Assembly (NCBI GenBank): GCA_019187085.1
Contig: JABARS010000008.1
Location: 17,112 to 81,111, forward strand
Direction: 5' to 3'
From: Pseudorhodoplanes sp.
GTDB taxonomy: Bacteria > Pseudomonadota > Alphaproteobacteria > Rhizobiales > Xanthobacteraceae
DNA length: 64,000 nucleotides
The notes beneath the pieces are model-generated. The model did not search any database, was not told where the DNA came from, and worked only from the letters and a program-made list of their open reading frames with translations. The position numbers and the translations under genes were made by a program. Every line of letters starts with the position of its first letter. The first letter of the stretch is position 1. This document shows, piece after piece, positions 1 to 10,306 of this stretch.

Positions 1-1442
<1,442 letters not shown>

Positions 1443-1452
1443 GAGAGACGCC

Positions 1453-4329
1453 ATGTCGCTCGTTCATGAAACCGATTACGGCACTCCGAAATCGAAGTCG
1501 GAAAAGACCGTCACGCTGACCATCGACGGCCAGCCAGTCACGGTGCCGGAAGGCACCTCGATCATGCGCGCGGCGATGGAGATGGGTACGCAGATCCCCA
1601 AGCTCTGCGCGACCGACATGGTCGACGCCTTCGGCTCCTGCCGGCTGTGTCTCGTCGAGATCGAGGGGCGTCCGGGCACGCCGGCCTCCTGCACGACGCC
1701 GGTCGGTCCCGGTATGGTGGTGCGCACTCAGACCGACCGTCTCGCGCAGATCCGCCGCGGCGTGATGGAGCTTTACATTTCCGACCATCCGCTCGACTGC
1801 CTGACCTGTTCGGCGAACGGCGATTGCGAATTGCAGGACATGGCCGGCGCGGTCGGCCTGCGCGACGTGCGCTACGGCTATGAGGGCGAGAACCACGTCT
1901 TTGCGAAGAAGGACGGTGCGGCGAACCAGAACTTTCTGCCGAAGGACGAATCCAACCCGTATTTCACCTACGATCCGTCCAAATGCATCGTCTGCTCGCG
2001 CTGCGTGCGCGCCTGTGAGGAGACGCAGGGCACCTTCGCACTCACCATCGCGGGCCGCGGCTTCGACAGCCGCGTGTCGCCGGGCATGCAGGAAAGCTTC
2101 CTCGGTTCCGAATGCGTCTCCTGCGGCGCCTGCGTGCAGGCCTGTCCGACCGCGACGCTGAACGAGAAGAAGGTGATCGAGATCGGCAAGCCCGAGCATT
2201 CGGTGATCACGACCTGCGCCTATTGCGGGGTGGGCTGCGCCTTCAAGGCGGAGATGCGCGGCGAGGAACTCGTGCGCATGGTGCCCTACAAGAACGGCGA
2301 GGCGAACCGCGGCCATTCCTGCGTGAAGGGACGCTTCGCCTGGGGCTATGCGACGCACAAGGAGCGCATCCTCAAGCCGATGATCCGCGCCAAGGCGACC
2401 GATCCCTGGAAGGAGGTGAGCTGGGAGGAGGCGATCAGCCACACGGCTTCCGAGTTCAAGCGCATCCAGAAGAAATACGGCAGGAACGCGGTCGGCGGCA
2501 TCACGTCCTCGCGCTGCACCAACGAGGAGACCTTCCTCGTGCAGAAGCTGATCCGCGCCGGCTTCGGCAACAACAACGTCGATACCTGCGCGCGTGTCTG
2601 CCATTCGCCGACCGGCTACGGTCTCGGCCAGACCTACGGCACCTCGGCCGGCACGCAGAATTTCGACTCGGTCGAGGAGACCGACGTTGCCGTCATCATC
2701 GGCGCCAATCCGGCCGCCGCCCATCCGGTGTTCGCCTCGCGCCTGAAGAAGCGGCTGCGCCAGGGTGCCCGACTGATCGTGATCGATCCGCGCCGCACCG
2801 AGATGGTGCAGGGGCCGCATCTGGAGGCGGCCTATCATCTCGCGCTGCGTCCGGGCACGAACGTCGCGGTGGTGACCGCGCTTGCGCACGTGGTCGTGAC
2901 CGAGAAGCTCTACAACGAGAAATTCATCCGCGAACGCTGCGACTGGTCGGAATTCGAGCATTGGGCGGAGTTCGTTTCGCTGCCGAAGAATTCGCCCGAA
3001 GAGGTCGCGAAAATTTCCGGCGTGCCGGCGGAGACGATCCGCGGCGCGGCGCGCCTCTATGCCACCGGCGGCAACGGCTCGATCTATTACGGGCTCGGCG
3101 TCACCGAGCATTCGCAGGGCTCGACCGCGGTGATGGCGATCGCCAACCTGGCGATGTGCACCGGCAATATCGGCCGGCCGGGCGTCGGCGTGAACCCGCT
3201 GCGCGGCCAGAACAACGTGCAGGGCTCCTGCGACATGGGCTCGTTCCCGCATGAATTGTCGGGCTACCGTCACATCTCGCTCGACGAGCCGCGCCACCTG
3301 TTCGAGAAGGACTGGGGCGTGACGCTCGACCGGGAGCCGGGCCTGCGCATCAACAACATGCTGGATGCGGCGGTCGACGGCAGCTTCAAGGGCATCTACA
3401 TCCAGGGCGAGGACATCCTGCAGTCGGACCCCGACACCACGCACGTGTCGGCAGGGCTCGAAGCGATGGAATGCGTTGTGGTGCAGGACCTTTTCCTCAA
3501 CGAGACCGCGCGCTTCGCCCATGTCTTCCTGCCGGGCTCGACCTTCCTGGAAAAAGACGGCACCTTCACCAACGCGGAACGCCGCATCCAGCGCGTGCGC
3601 AAGGTGATGGCGCCGAAGAACGGCTATGCCGACTGGGAGATCACTGTGATGCTCTCCAACGCGCTCGGCTATCCGATGCAGTACGAGCACCCCTCCCAGA
3701 TCATGGACGAGATCGCGCGGCTGACGCCGGGCTTCGCCAACGTCACCTACCAGATGCTGGACGAGCGCGGCTCGGTGCAGTGGCCGTGCAACGACAAGGC
3801 GCCGGAAGGCTCGCCGATCATGCACGTCAGCGGCTTCGTGCGCGGCAAGGGCAAGTTCATCGTCACCGAATATATCGCGACCGACGAGAAGACCGGCCCG
3901 CGCTTCCCGCTGCTGCTGACGACCGGGCGCATCCTGTCGCAATACAATGTCGGCGCGCAGACCCGCCGCACCGACAACTCGGTCTGGCACCCCGAGGATC
4001 TTCTGGAAATCCACCCGCACGATGCCGAGCAGCGCGGCATCCGCGACGGCGACTGGGTGCGGCTGAAGAGCCGCGCCGGCGAGACGACGCTGCGCGCGCA
4101 GATCACCGACCGGGTGGCGCCGGGCGTGGTCTATACCACGTTCCATCATCCGGACACGCAGGCCAACGTGATCACGACCGATTTCTCGGACTGGGCGACG
4201 AACTGCCCGGAATACAAGGTCACCGCCGTGCAGGTCTCGCCGTCGAACGGACCGTCGCGCTGGCAGGAGGAATACGAGGAGTTCTCGCGCCTCAGCCGCC
4301 GCATCGCGCCGCTGGAAGCGGCCGAGTGA
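1453..4329 (+). CDS. fdsA: NAD-dependent formate dehydrogenase, alpha (molybdenum catalytic) subunit
   Basis: Catalytic subunit that oxidises formate to CO2 at a bis-molybdopterin-guanine-dinucleotide molybdenum centre. ATG 1453 is chosen because AGGAGAG lies just upstream (1441-1447) and the protein begins MSLVHET, with a 2Fe-2S domain (C52, C63, C66, C80) following. Next come a His/Cys cluster region, two 4Fe-4S motifs (CIVCSRCVRAC and CVSCGACVQAC) and the Mo-binding domain. The motif DTCARVCHSP places the Mo-ligand cysteine at 383 and the catalytic histidine at 384, so this is a cysteine rather than selenocysteine enzyme. At 958 residues it has the usual FdsA length. It is the main molybdenum consumer seen in the window, which matters for the molybdenum island at 14-26 kb. 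Confidence 0.97.
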   Translation: MSLVHETDYGTPKSKSEKTVTLTIDGQPVTVPEGTSIMRAAMEMGTQIPKLCATDMVDAFGSCRLCLVEIEGRPGTPASCTTPVGPGMVVRTQTDRLAQIRRGVMELYISDHPLDCLTCSANGDCELQDMAGAVGLRDVRYGYEGENHVFAKKDGAANQNFLPKDESNPYFTYDPSKCIVCSRCVRACEETQGTFALTIAGRGFDSRVSPGMQESFLGSECVSCGACVQACPTATLNEKKVIEIGKPEHSVITTCAYCGVGCAFKAEMRGEELVRMVPYKNGEANRGHSCVKGRFAWGYATHKERILKPMIRAKATDPWKEVSWEEAISHTASEFKRIQKKYGRNAVGGITSSRCTNEETFLVQKLIRAGFGNNNVDTCARVCHSPTGYGLGQTYGTSAGTQNFDSVEETDVAVIIGANPAAAHPVFASRLKKRLRQGARLIVIDPRRTEMVQGPHLEAAYHLALRPGTNVAVVTALAHVVVTEKLYNEKFIRERCDWSEFEHWAEFVSLPKNSPEEVAKISGVPAETIRGAARLYATGGNGSIYYGLGVTEHSQGSTAVMAIANLAMCTGNIGRPGVGVNPLRGQNNVQGSCDMGSFPHELSGYRHISLDEPRHLFEKDWGVTLDREPGLRINNMLDAAVDGSFKGIYIQGEDILQSDPDTTHVSAGLEAMECVVVQDLFLNETARFAHVFLPGSTFLEKDGTFTNAERRIQRVRKVMAPKNGYADWEITVMLSNALGYPMQYEHPSQIMDEIARLTPGFANVTYQMLDERGSVQWPCNDKAPEGSPIMHVSGFVRGKGKFIVTEYIATDEKTGPRFPLLLTTGRILSQYNVGAQTRRTDNSVWHPEDLLEIHPHDAEQRGIRDGDWVRLKSRAGETTLRAQITDRVAPGVVYTTFHHPDTQANVITTDFSDWATNCPEYKVTAVQVSPSNGPSRWQEEYEEFSRLSRRIAPLEAAE

Positions 4330-4334
4330 CGACG

Positions 4335-5150
4335 ATGCAGCCGACCGACCGCGTTCCGTCCACCGCCTGGAAGCGGCATGTCCGCTCCGCGGGCGAGCGG
4401 ACGATTCCGGAAGAGGTCGCGGTGTCGTTCACCTATAACGGCAGCTCTTACGCGGTGATGATGGCGACGCCGCAGGACCTCGATGACTTCGCCTACGGCT
4501 TCAGCCTGACCGAAGGCATCGTGTCGTCGGTGGATGAGATCGAGCGGCTGGCGGTGATCGAGGAGAAACTCGGCATCGAGCTGCGCATGTGGCTGAGCGC
4601 GCCGAGCGGGACGGCCTATGGCGAGCGCCGGCGCTATCTCGCGGGGCCGACCGGATGCGGCCTGTGCGGGATCGAATCGCTGTCGGAGGCGATGCGCGCC
4701 CCCAAGCAGGTCGAGAGCCGGGCGGTGTTCTCCCCCGATCACATCATGCGCGCGCTCGAGATGCTCGCGCCCGCCCAGACGCTCAACCGCCAGACGCATG
4801 CCGTGCATGCGGCCGCCTTCTTCACGCCCGCCCAGGGCCTGATCGCGCTGCGCGAGGATGTCGGCCGCCACAACGCGCTCGACAAGCTCGCGGGCGCGCT
4901 GGCGCGCAAGCGCATTTCGGCCGCCGACGGCTTCATCGTGTTCACAAGCCGCGTTTCGGTGGAAATGATCCAGAAGGCGGCCGCGATCGGCGTGCCGCTC
5001 GCGGTCGCGGTGTCGGCGCCGACCGCGCTTGCCGTACGGACGGCGGAGACCGCCGGCATCACCCTCGTTGCGGTCGCGCGCAGCGACGGTTTCGAGATGT
5101 TCACCCACACGCACCGTATCGTGACCGAGGCCGCTGCCCATGTCGCATGA
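4335..5150 (+). CDS. fdhD: Formate dehydrogenase sulfurtransferase FdhD (FdsC)
   Basis: Accessory protein that binds bis-MGD and transfers sulfur from a cysteine desulfurase to the molybdenum cofactor; without it formate dehydrogenase is made inactive. The family's sulfur-relay motif CGLCG is present, with C108 and C111 counted from the ATG at 4335. Further conserved stretches are EDVGRHNALDK, FTSRVSVEMIQKA and the C-terminal THTHRI segment. A GTG at 4326 overlaps the fdsA stop and is an alternative start adding three residues. The gene overlaps the following fdsD by 11 bases, typical of translational coupling in fdsGBACD operons, where the same gene is called fdsC. Confidence 0.95.
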   Translation: MQPTDRVPSTAWKRHVRSAGERTIPEEVAVSFTYNGSSYAVMMATPQDLDDFAYGFSLTEGIVSSVDEIERLAVIEEKLGIELRMWLSAPSGTAYGERRRYLAGPTGCGLCGIESLSEAMRAPKQVESRAVFSPDHIMRALEMLAPAQTLNRQTHAVHAAAFFTPAQGLIALREDVGRHNALDKLAGALARKRISAADGFIVFTSRVSVEMIQKAAAIGVPLAVAVSAPTALAVRTAETAGITLVAVARSDGFEMFTHTHRIVTEAAAHVA

Positions 5151-5361
5151 GACCTCCGCCGACAAGCTCGTTTATATGGCGAACCAGATCGGCAAGTTTT
5201 TCGCGAGCCAGGGCGCGGAGGAAGCGATCGACGGCACGCTCGTCCATATCCGCAAATTCTGGGATCCGCGCATGCGCAACGCCATCATCGCGCACCTGGA
5301 TGCGGGCGGGGAGGGTCTCGATCCGCCGGTCAGGAAGGCGATCGAGCGTTTGCGGACCTAG
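5140..5361 (+). CDS. fdsD: NAD-dependent formate dehydrogenase, delta subunit
   Basis: Small (73-residue) delta subunit that ends fds operons; it binds the holoenzyme and helps stability, with no cofactor of its own. The sequence shows the family pattern: MANQIGKFF near residue 13, EEAIDGTLVHIRKFWDPRMR in the middle, and a tail ending AIERLRT. The start ATG lies inside the end of fdhD. It is the last gene of the operon: a hairpin and a dispersed palindrome follow. Confidence 0.93.
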   Translation: MSHETSADKLVYMANQIGKFFASQGAEEAIDGTLVHIRKFWDPRMRNAIIAHLDAGGEGLDPPVRKAIERLRT

Positions 5362-5378
5362 GGCGATCCAAGTCTATC

Positions 5379-5394
5379 CGGGATCGTCATCCCG
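5379..5394 (+). terminator. Possible hairpin terminator after the fds operon
   Basis: CGGGAT-cgtc-ATCCCG forms a perfect 6-bp stem with a 4-base loop 17 bases after the fdsD stop. The T-tract behind it is poor (CTTTAGCGCTTTGTTT), so intrinsic termination is only possible, not certain. Confidence 0.4.
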
Positions 5395-5411
5395 CTTTAG
5401 CGCTTTGTTTG

Positions 5412-5457
5412 AGCATGATCTTTTCCGAAAACCGCTTCGCACTTTTCGGGATCATGC
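5412..5457. repeat. Dispersed palindromic element, single copy
   Basis: Imperfect palindrome beginning gcatgatctttt and ending gggatcatgc, with the inner pair CCGAAAA/TTTTCGG. The same element occurs three times in tandem at 42872-43029 in the opposite orientation. Elements of this form are common between genes in Bradyrhizobium-like genomes. This copy overlaps the last two codons and the stop of the chimeric gene on the minus strand (5452-6420). Confidence 0.85.
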
Positions 5458-6420
5458 TTTAGGTACGGCGTGCGTCCGCGTCGCCTGCATCTCTTCCTGC
5501 ATCGTCCGGAAATAATCCTCGTCGCGGTCGTTCTTGAAGCTCTTGCCGTATTCGGTTTCCGTCATCCCGATCCGCCAGTAGCCGATCGCCAGAATGCTCC
5601 TGCTGTCGAGCTTGCGCTCGTCGCGCACATAGGCGCGCAATTCGCGCATGGCCGCCGACTCGCAGCCGATCCAGGCGAAAATCCTCTCCGCGTCCGGCCA
5701 GGGGAAGGCGCGCACCGCATCCTGCAGCAGCGTCGCGCGTCCGGCGGCGACATCGCCGCGGTGCAGCCAGTGCACGCGCACGCCGGCCGGGCGGGCAAGA
5801 CGCTGCTCCTCGCCGGCATCGGGGATTTCGATGAAAGCCTCGCCGCGGGCGTCCGCCGGCAGTTTCTCGAGAATGGCCGAAATGGCGGGAAGCGCCGTCT
5901 GGTCGCCGGCGAACAGATAGAAGTCGGCCGCGCTCACCGTGCGGCCGCCGGGGCCGCGCAGCACCTCGATGCGGTCGAACGGCGCGAGGTCGGGCTGCGT
6001 GCCGTAGATGCTCGACAGCGGCGCCGGCAGTCCGTCGATCTGGAACGTGTCGAACTCGAATCCGCGCGAGAAGACCGAGGAGCGGCCGCGGTCGTTCTGC
6101 AGCACCAGCAGGCCCGGAACGCGGCGCGCGGCCTCGTCGAGCGTGGTCAGATTCTGGTCCTCGATGCGCTGGCGCGTGACGACGCTCACCGATTGCGGGA
6201 TGGCGCGCAGCGGCTGCGCGTCCTTTCCGATCGTCACCTTGCCGGTGTAGCTGTCGGTGCCTTCGGTGGTGACGCCCTCGTTTTGTCCTTCGATGGTGAT
6301 CGTCGGCAGGGACGGCGCCGCGCGATCCTGCGCGCGCGCTTCGGCTGCGACCAGCACCCATGCAGCGACCGTGCCAAGCAGCGCGCCCGATCGCAGGAAA
6401 CGGTTACTCGAATAAGACAT
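5452..6420 (-). CDS. Chimeric ORF: TonB-receptor plug fused to C-terminal part of a siderophore-interacting reductase
   Basis: Residues 1-31 are a signal peptide ending ARAQ. Residues 32-155 are the start of a TonB-dependent siderophore receptor plug (PTITIEGQ, IPQSVSVVTRQRIEDQN, RRVPGLLVLQND, FDRIEVLRGPGG). At residues 155-161 the sequence switches abruptly to the NAD-binding half of a siderophore-interacting flavoprotein (SIP/ViuB family): DFYLFAGDQTALPAI, FIEIPDAGEEQ, FAWIGCESAAMRELR, GYWRIGMTETEYG. No beta-barrel and no FAD-binding half remain. The likely origin is an in-frame deletion joining two neighbouring iron genes at a shared Gly-Pro-rich stretch. The product would be exported but cannot work as a receptor, and a reductase domain in the periplasm would lack its flavin half. 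The ORF is intact but probably non-functional. The last two codons and the stop lie in a dispersed palindrome. Confidence 0.8.
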   Translation of the reverse strand: MSYSSNRFLRSGALLGTVAAWVLVAAEARAQDRAAPSLPTITIEGQNEGVTTEGTDSYTGKVTIGKDAQPLRAIPQSVSVVTRQRIEDQNLTTLDEAARRVPGLLVLQNDRGRSSVFSRGFEFDTFQIDGLPAPLSSIYGTQPDLAPFDRIEVLRGPGGRTVSAADFYLFAGDQTALPAISAILEKLPADARGEAFIEIPDAGEEQRLARPAGVRVHWLHRGDVAAGRATLLQDAVRAFPWPDAERIFAWIGCESAAMRELRAYVRDERKLDSRSILAIGYWRIGMTETEYGKSFKNDRDEDYFRTMQEEMQATRTHAVPKA

Positions 6421-6607
6421 CCAAACCCCCAGTTCTTCCGAGGCGTTAAAGGCGCCTCATTCCCCGGGGCAGTTAAGGCGGCACGTGCATTACATTCCAT
6501 CAGAAATGCGTTTGCTCAGGAATAATAATCGTTTGCGCGGAAACCAAATCGAAATGGGCTAAAGAAATTGCTGAGAATTTAGCGAGGGCGTTCATGTCGA
6601 TGTGCAG

Positions 6608-6641
6608 AGTTTAGAACGATCCAAAAATGCCAGTTTAGAAC
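6608..6641. promoter_or_regulatory. Direct repeat, possible operator of the adjacent AraC-type regulator
   Basis: AGTTTAGAAC occurs at 6608-6617 and again at 6632-6641, 24 bases apart in direct orientation. It lies between the chimeric TonB/SIP ORF (minus strand) and the AraC-type regulator (plus strand). AraC-family proteins commonly bind direct repeats about two helical turns apart. The function is inferred from position and form only. Confidence 0.35.
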
Positions 6642-6706
6642 CAGCCTATTTCAAGTCTGACTGCGTTTGTTGACTCGCCCCGCAGGTGAACTATTGCTGA
6701 AGCGCG

Positions 6707-7741
6707 ATGCAAGAGCCAAGGGATGATCCGGGAGTCGCAAGGCCAGCGACGTCGATGCGGCGCGTCGTCACGCACGCCGATCTGAAGAAGCTCGCCGACG
6801 TGAGCACGAGTCATTTCCAGCTCGTGGATCCAGCGCTCGCGGACGAGGCCGTGGTGCTGCGCGGCGACTTTTCGCAGCTCTGCCTGCGCGACGGCCTCTA
6901 TCTGCACGCCACCGAAGTCCACGAATTGCACGACCTGAAAACCCAATCGGTGCAGGGGCCGAGCCTCACATTCTCGATCTTCCTGCAGGGCCGTATTTCC
7001 GCGCGCATCGGCGAGCGGAGATTTTCGCTCGGCCGCGGTGCCGAGCGGAGCTCCCAGCAGTTCGACGCAACCGCGATCAGCCGCGCGCGGCCGGAAACCT
7101 TCGTGCGCCAGTCGCGCACCGGCGCCCATATCCGCAAGGTCAATGTCACGGTGACGCCGGAATGGCTGGAGAATAGCGGGCTCGACGGCGCCGAGGACGC
7201 GGCGGCCGTGCGCAGGTTCGCACGTACCCATCTGGCGTTCGGCCGCTAGCGGCCGTCGCCGCGCACGATTTCGCTGGCCGAACAGATTTTGCGTCCGCCG
7301 GTCTTCGCGCCGGTGCTGCAGAATCTCTATCTCGAAAGCCGCGCCATCCAGATCGTGATCGAGGCGCTGCAGGTGATCAGCAAGTCGGACGCGCCGCCCG
7401 GCCGCTACGCGCTGCGGCCGCGCGACTATCAGCGCGCCCGCGCCATCGGCGAATTCCTGCACGACAACTCGGACAAACCGATCACGCTCGATTCGATCGC
7501 GCGCGATTTCGGCATGAGCGTGAACACGCTGCAGCGGCTGTTTCACGCCGTCCACGGCAAGACCGTGTTCGAATATGTGCGCGCGCGCAATCTCGAACGC
7601 GCCCGCGAGGCGCTCGAGCGCGACGGGATTTCGGTTGCGGAGGCGGCGTATCTGGCGGGCTATGGCAGCGCCGCCAATTTCGCGACCGCCTTCAAGCGCT
7701 ATTTCGGAATTTCGCCGAAGAACGTGCGCGCCCAGCTTTGA
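6707..7741 (+). pseudogene. AraC-family (PchR-like) transcription regulator interrupted by an in-frame TAG
   Basis: The first part (6707-7249) carries an N-terminal sensing domain (LRDGLYLHATEVHELHDL, SLTFSIFLQGRISARIGERRF). The second part (to 7741) carries linker and AraC DNA-binding domain: FLHDNSDKPITLDSIARDFG, the first helix-turn-helix NTLQRLFHAVHGKTVFEY, and the second, VAEAAYLAGYGSAANFATAF. Both are in the same frame. Only the TAG at 7247-7249 separates them, and the codons behind it (RPSPRTISLAEQILRPP) read as a normal continuation, so a single substitution such as TGG to TAG is likely. Its position beside a former siderophore receptor/reductase pair suggests an iron-siderophore regulator. 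Initiation at an internal TTG (7289) could still give a DNA-binding fragment. Confidence 0.8.
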
Positions 7742-7762
7742 GGCGTGTCGGGCACGTCGCCG

Positions 7763-8533
7763 CTAGCGGACGTTGAACCGCACCGGGACCCCGAAGCTGA
7801 ATTGGGAGCCGCCGACGTCCGGCGGTGGCGGCGGCAGCGGATTGGCGCGCTGGATCATGGCAAGGACCTCGCGGTCGAGCGCGCCCGATCCGGAGCTGCG
7901 CGCCAGCGAATAGCCGGTCACGCGGCCGTTGCGGTCGATGCTGAAGCGAAGGACGGCGGTGCCGGTGGCGCCGCCCGCGTCGCCGGGATAGCGCTTGTGG
8001 CGGTTGAGATGGGCGACGAGGGCGCTGCGCCAGCTCGCCTGCGACGCGGTGGAACTGGTGAGGCCGATGCGCGGCGCGGCGATGCGGGGCGCGCGCTTGG
8101 CCTTGATGCGCGGCGGCGCGGTGGTCTGCGGCGCAGGCGGATCCTTGTCCTTGCTGTCGGGCGCGGCCTTTGCGGTCTGCTTCTTGGGATCGGGTTTCTT
8201 CCGGTCTTCCTTGGCGTCCTGGCGATCGAGTGCGACCTCGGGTTCGGGGACAGGGCTGTCGGGGATCGTCTCGGTCAGTTTCTTTTCGGGCTCCACCCGC
8301 ATCGAGGGCGAGGACTGGCTCATCTCCGGGCCCGGCGCGATATCGGTCGGCTCGGCTTCGGGAGCGACCGGCAGCGGCGAGAGTTCGACGAGGATCGGCG
8401 CGGCCGCGGGCTCGGCGAAGCTCTCGCTCTTTTTCCAGAGCAGCACCGCGCCGGCGACTGCCGCGTGCACGAACGCCACCGCAAGCGCGGCCAGCGACCA
8501 GCGCAGGACTTCATCCCTGAGGGATCGGGGCAC
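7763..8533 (-). CDS. tonB: Energy-transducing protein TonB
   Basis: Couples the proton-motive force, harvested by ExbB-ExbD, to outer-membrane receptors. A single N-terminal transmembrane helix (about residues 12-32) is followed by a long Pro/Glu/Lys-rich periplasmic spacer (about 35-160). The C-terminal TonB domain has RYPGDAGGATGTAVLRFSIDR, where residues typical of the YP motif are present, and a GxV-type end. The start is a GTG at 8533 with GAGGA upstream; it lies 12 bases after the exbD stop, so the three genes form an exbB-exbD-tonB operon. It is the only TonB in the window and could serve the copper and molybdenum-island receptors. It converges on the broken AraC gene. Confidence 0.93.
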   Translation of the reverse strand: MPRSLRDEVLRWSLAALAVAFVHAAVAGAVLLWKKSESFAEPAAAPILVELSPLPVAPEAEPTDIAPGPEMSQSSPSMRVEPEKKLTETIPDSPVPEPEVALDRQDAKEDRKKPDPKKQTAKAAPDSKDKDPPAPQTTAPPRIKAKRAPRIAAPRIGLTSSTASQASWRSALVAHLNRHKRYPGDAGGATGTAVLRFSIDRNGRVTGYSLARSSGSGALDREVLAMIQRANPLPPPPPDVGGSQFSFGVPVRFNVR

Positions 8534-8545
8534 CGGTGAGCGTCC

Positions 8546-9010
8546 TCATCGCGCCGGCGCAGCCGCGGCGCCGCCGGGCGGCGTCGGCGCGGGAGCGCCT
8601 TCGAGGCCGACAAGGGCGATCTTGAGATAACCCGCGCGGCGCAGCGCGTTCATCACGTTCATCATCTCGCCATAGGCGACGGTCTTGTCCGCGCGCAGGA
8701 AGATGCGCTCCTGCCGGTCGCCGCCGGTGCGCTGGTCGAGCACGGCGGCGAGCTGGTCGGAGGTGACGCTGTCGTTGCCGACCGAAAGCGTCAGGTCCGG
8801 CCGGATGGTGAGGAACAGCGGGTCCTTGGGGCGGTTCTGCGGTTGCGCGGCGGAGGCCGGAAGCTCGACCAGCACGTCGACGGTCGAGAGCGGGGCGGCC
8901 ACCATGAAGATGATGAGCAGCACCAGCATCACGTCGATGAACGGCGTGACGTTGATCTCGTGGGTTTCGGCGAGATCGTCGCTGCTGCTGTGATGGAGTT
9001 GCGCGCCCAT
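8546..9010 (-). CDS. exbD: Biopolymer transport protein ExbD
   Basis: Inner-membrane component of the TonB energising complex. The N-terminal segment HEINVTPFIDVMLVLLIIFMVA contains the invariant aspartate of the single transmembrane helix used for proton translocation (the D of PFIDV). A periplasmic domain follows with LPASAAQP and a C-terminal VMNALRRAGYLKIALVGLE segment. The start at 9010 (MGAQLHH) is preferred over the longer frame because it lies 4 bases after the exbB stop. Length of 154 residues suits the family; the last 15 or so residues are Ala/Pro-rich and probably disordered. Confidence 0.95.
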   Translation of the reverse strand: MGAQLHHSSSDDLAETHEINVTPFIDVMLVLLIIFMVAAPLSTVDVLVELPASAAQPQNRPKDPLFLTIRPDLTLSVGNDSVTSDQLAAVLDQRTGGDRQERIFLRADKTVAYGEMMNVMNALRRAGYLKIALVGLEGAPAPTPPGGAAAAPAR

Positions 9011-9014
9011 CGGA

Positions 9015-9839
9015 TCACTCCGCGGCGGCGGCGCGTATCCCGCGCACGCGCGGGCCGGCCTGCGATTTGCGGTCGAGGTCGCGCGAGAGCAGGCGCAGGG
9101 TCTCGGCGGAGGCATCGGCCAGCATCTGCCGGTAGCGGCCGATGGAGCGGGCGAACACGTTATAGATGACGACGGCGGGGATGGCCGCGAACAGGCCGAG
9201 CGCGGTGGCCAGCAGGGCCTCGGCGATGCCGGGCGCGACGACCGCGAGGTTGGTGGTGTGGGCCTGCGAAATCCCGATGAAGCTGTTCATGATGCCCCAC
9301 ACGGTGCCGAACAGCCCGACGAACGGGGCGGTGGCGCCGATGGTGGCGAGGAGGCCAGTGCCGCGGTTCATCGCGGCGGCCGCCTTCACCTCGATGCGCG
9401 ACAGCGAGATCGCCGCGCGTTCCTTCACGCCGTCGGCCGGAAGGTCGCCGGAGACCGCGGCCTCCTGGGTCGCGGCGGCGACGAGGCCGTGCACGGTCTT
9501 GCAGACGGCCTTGCGCGGCAGCTTCGCGTGCGCCTCGTCGAGGCTGCGCGCGGCGGCCAGCACCGCGTTGGCTTTGGCGGTGCGACGGCGCGCCGCCGAA
9601 AGCTCCCAGAACTTTGCGAGGAAGATCGTCCAGGTGAGGAAGGATGCGAAAAGCAGGCCGACGATGACGGCTTTCACGACGATGTCGGCGCCGAGGAACA
9701 TGCCCCAGGGCGACAGGTCGCGCGGCAATGTCGCCTCGATATCCGGCACGCCGACACCAGGCTCGGATTGGGCCATCGCCGCGCCGCAGGTGAGGAGAGC
9801 GCAGAACGCCGTTGAAGCCGAGAGCAGGAGTCGTTGCAT
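9015..9839 (-). CDS. exbB: Biopolymer transport protein ExbB
   Basis: Pentameric inner-membrane channel of the TonB system. The start at 9839 gives [19 protein letters not shown]..., an N-terminal signal-like segment often found in the longer alphaproteobacterial ExbB form. The first core helix is [20 protein letters not shown]; the conserved [23 protein letters not shown] and [26 protein letters not shown] segments form the MotA/TolQ/ExbB domain. First gene of the exbB-exbD-tonB operon. The upstream 950 bases carry no recognisable gene and would hold the promoter. Confidence 0.95.
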   Translation of the reverse strand: MQRLLLSASTAFCALLTCGAAMAQSEPGVGVPDIEATLPRDLSPWGMFLGADIVVKAVIVGLLFASFLTWTIFLAKFWELSAARRRTAKANAVLAAARSLDEAHAKLPRKAVCKTVHGLVAAATQEAAVSGDLPADGVKERAAISLSRIEVKAAAAMNRGTGLLATIGATAPFVGLFGTVWGIMNSFIGISQAHTTNLAVVAPGIAEALLATALGLFAAIPAVVIYNVFARSIGRYRQMLADASAETLRLLSRDLDRKSQAGPRVRGIRAAAAE

Positions 9840-10061
9840 GGTGACCGTCGTCGGTTGATTTCTTTCGTACGCTGTGCGTCGAGACCGCATGCCTCTTGCG
9901 TGCCTCTTGGCGGAGCTTCTATCAGCGCCCGTGCATGCGGGTAAAGTACCGGGCCTCGCGCCGCATGGCTTTGACTTATTTCATGACGACAGAGCGTCGT
10001 GGTCCGATGAAATTAACGCGTTATGCGTCTGCGTTCCAGCGGCGCGGGCTTTGCAATCGTC

Positions 10062-10085
10062 GCCAAGTGCTTTGCCAAGTGCTTT
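10062..10085. repeat. 12-bp tandem duplication
   Basis: GCCAAGTGCTTT occurs twice without gap. It looks like recent replication slippage in non-coding DNA. Confidence 0.85.
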
Positions 10086-10173
10086 GAATACGGGCGTAAT
10101 GAAGCCCTTGATTAGAATCTCTAAAAACTGTGGGCGATATATGGAGCGCATGATGGGCTCACATGACGCGCAC

Positions 10174-10201
10174 AATAGAGACGTTCCAATAGAGACGTTC
10201 C
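10174..10201. repeat. 14-bp tandem duplication
   Basis: AATAGAGACGTTCC occurs twice without gap. Confidence 0.85.
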
Positions 10202-10306
10202 AATCGTTCTTGTCCCGGCCGCTCGGCGATCCTGCAATCCGTCCTGAACCGCGCGGAACGATGCGGCGCCGTTCGCGCGTGGCGACGAGGCTGCTGCCGT
10301 CAGCCT

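Noticed and set aside
10135..10160. CGATATAT half-site near exbB as a fifth Mo-box
   Set aside because: Only one half is present; the opposite arm at 8-base spacing does not match.
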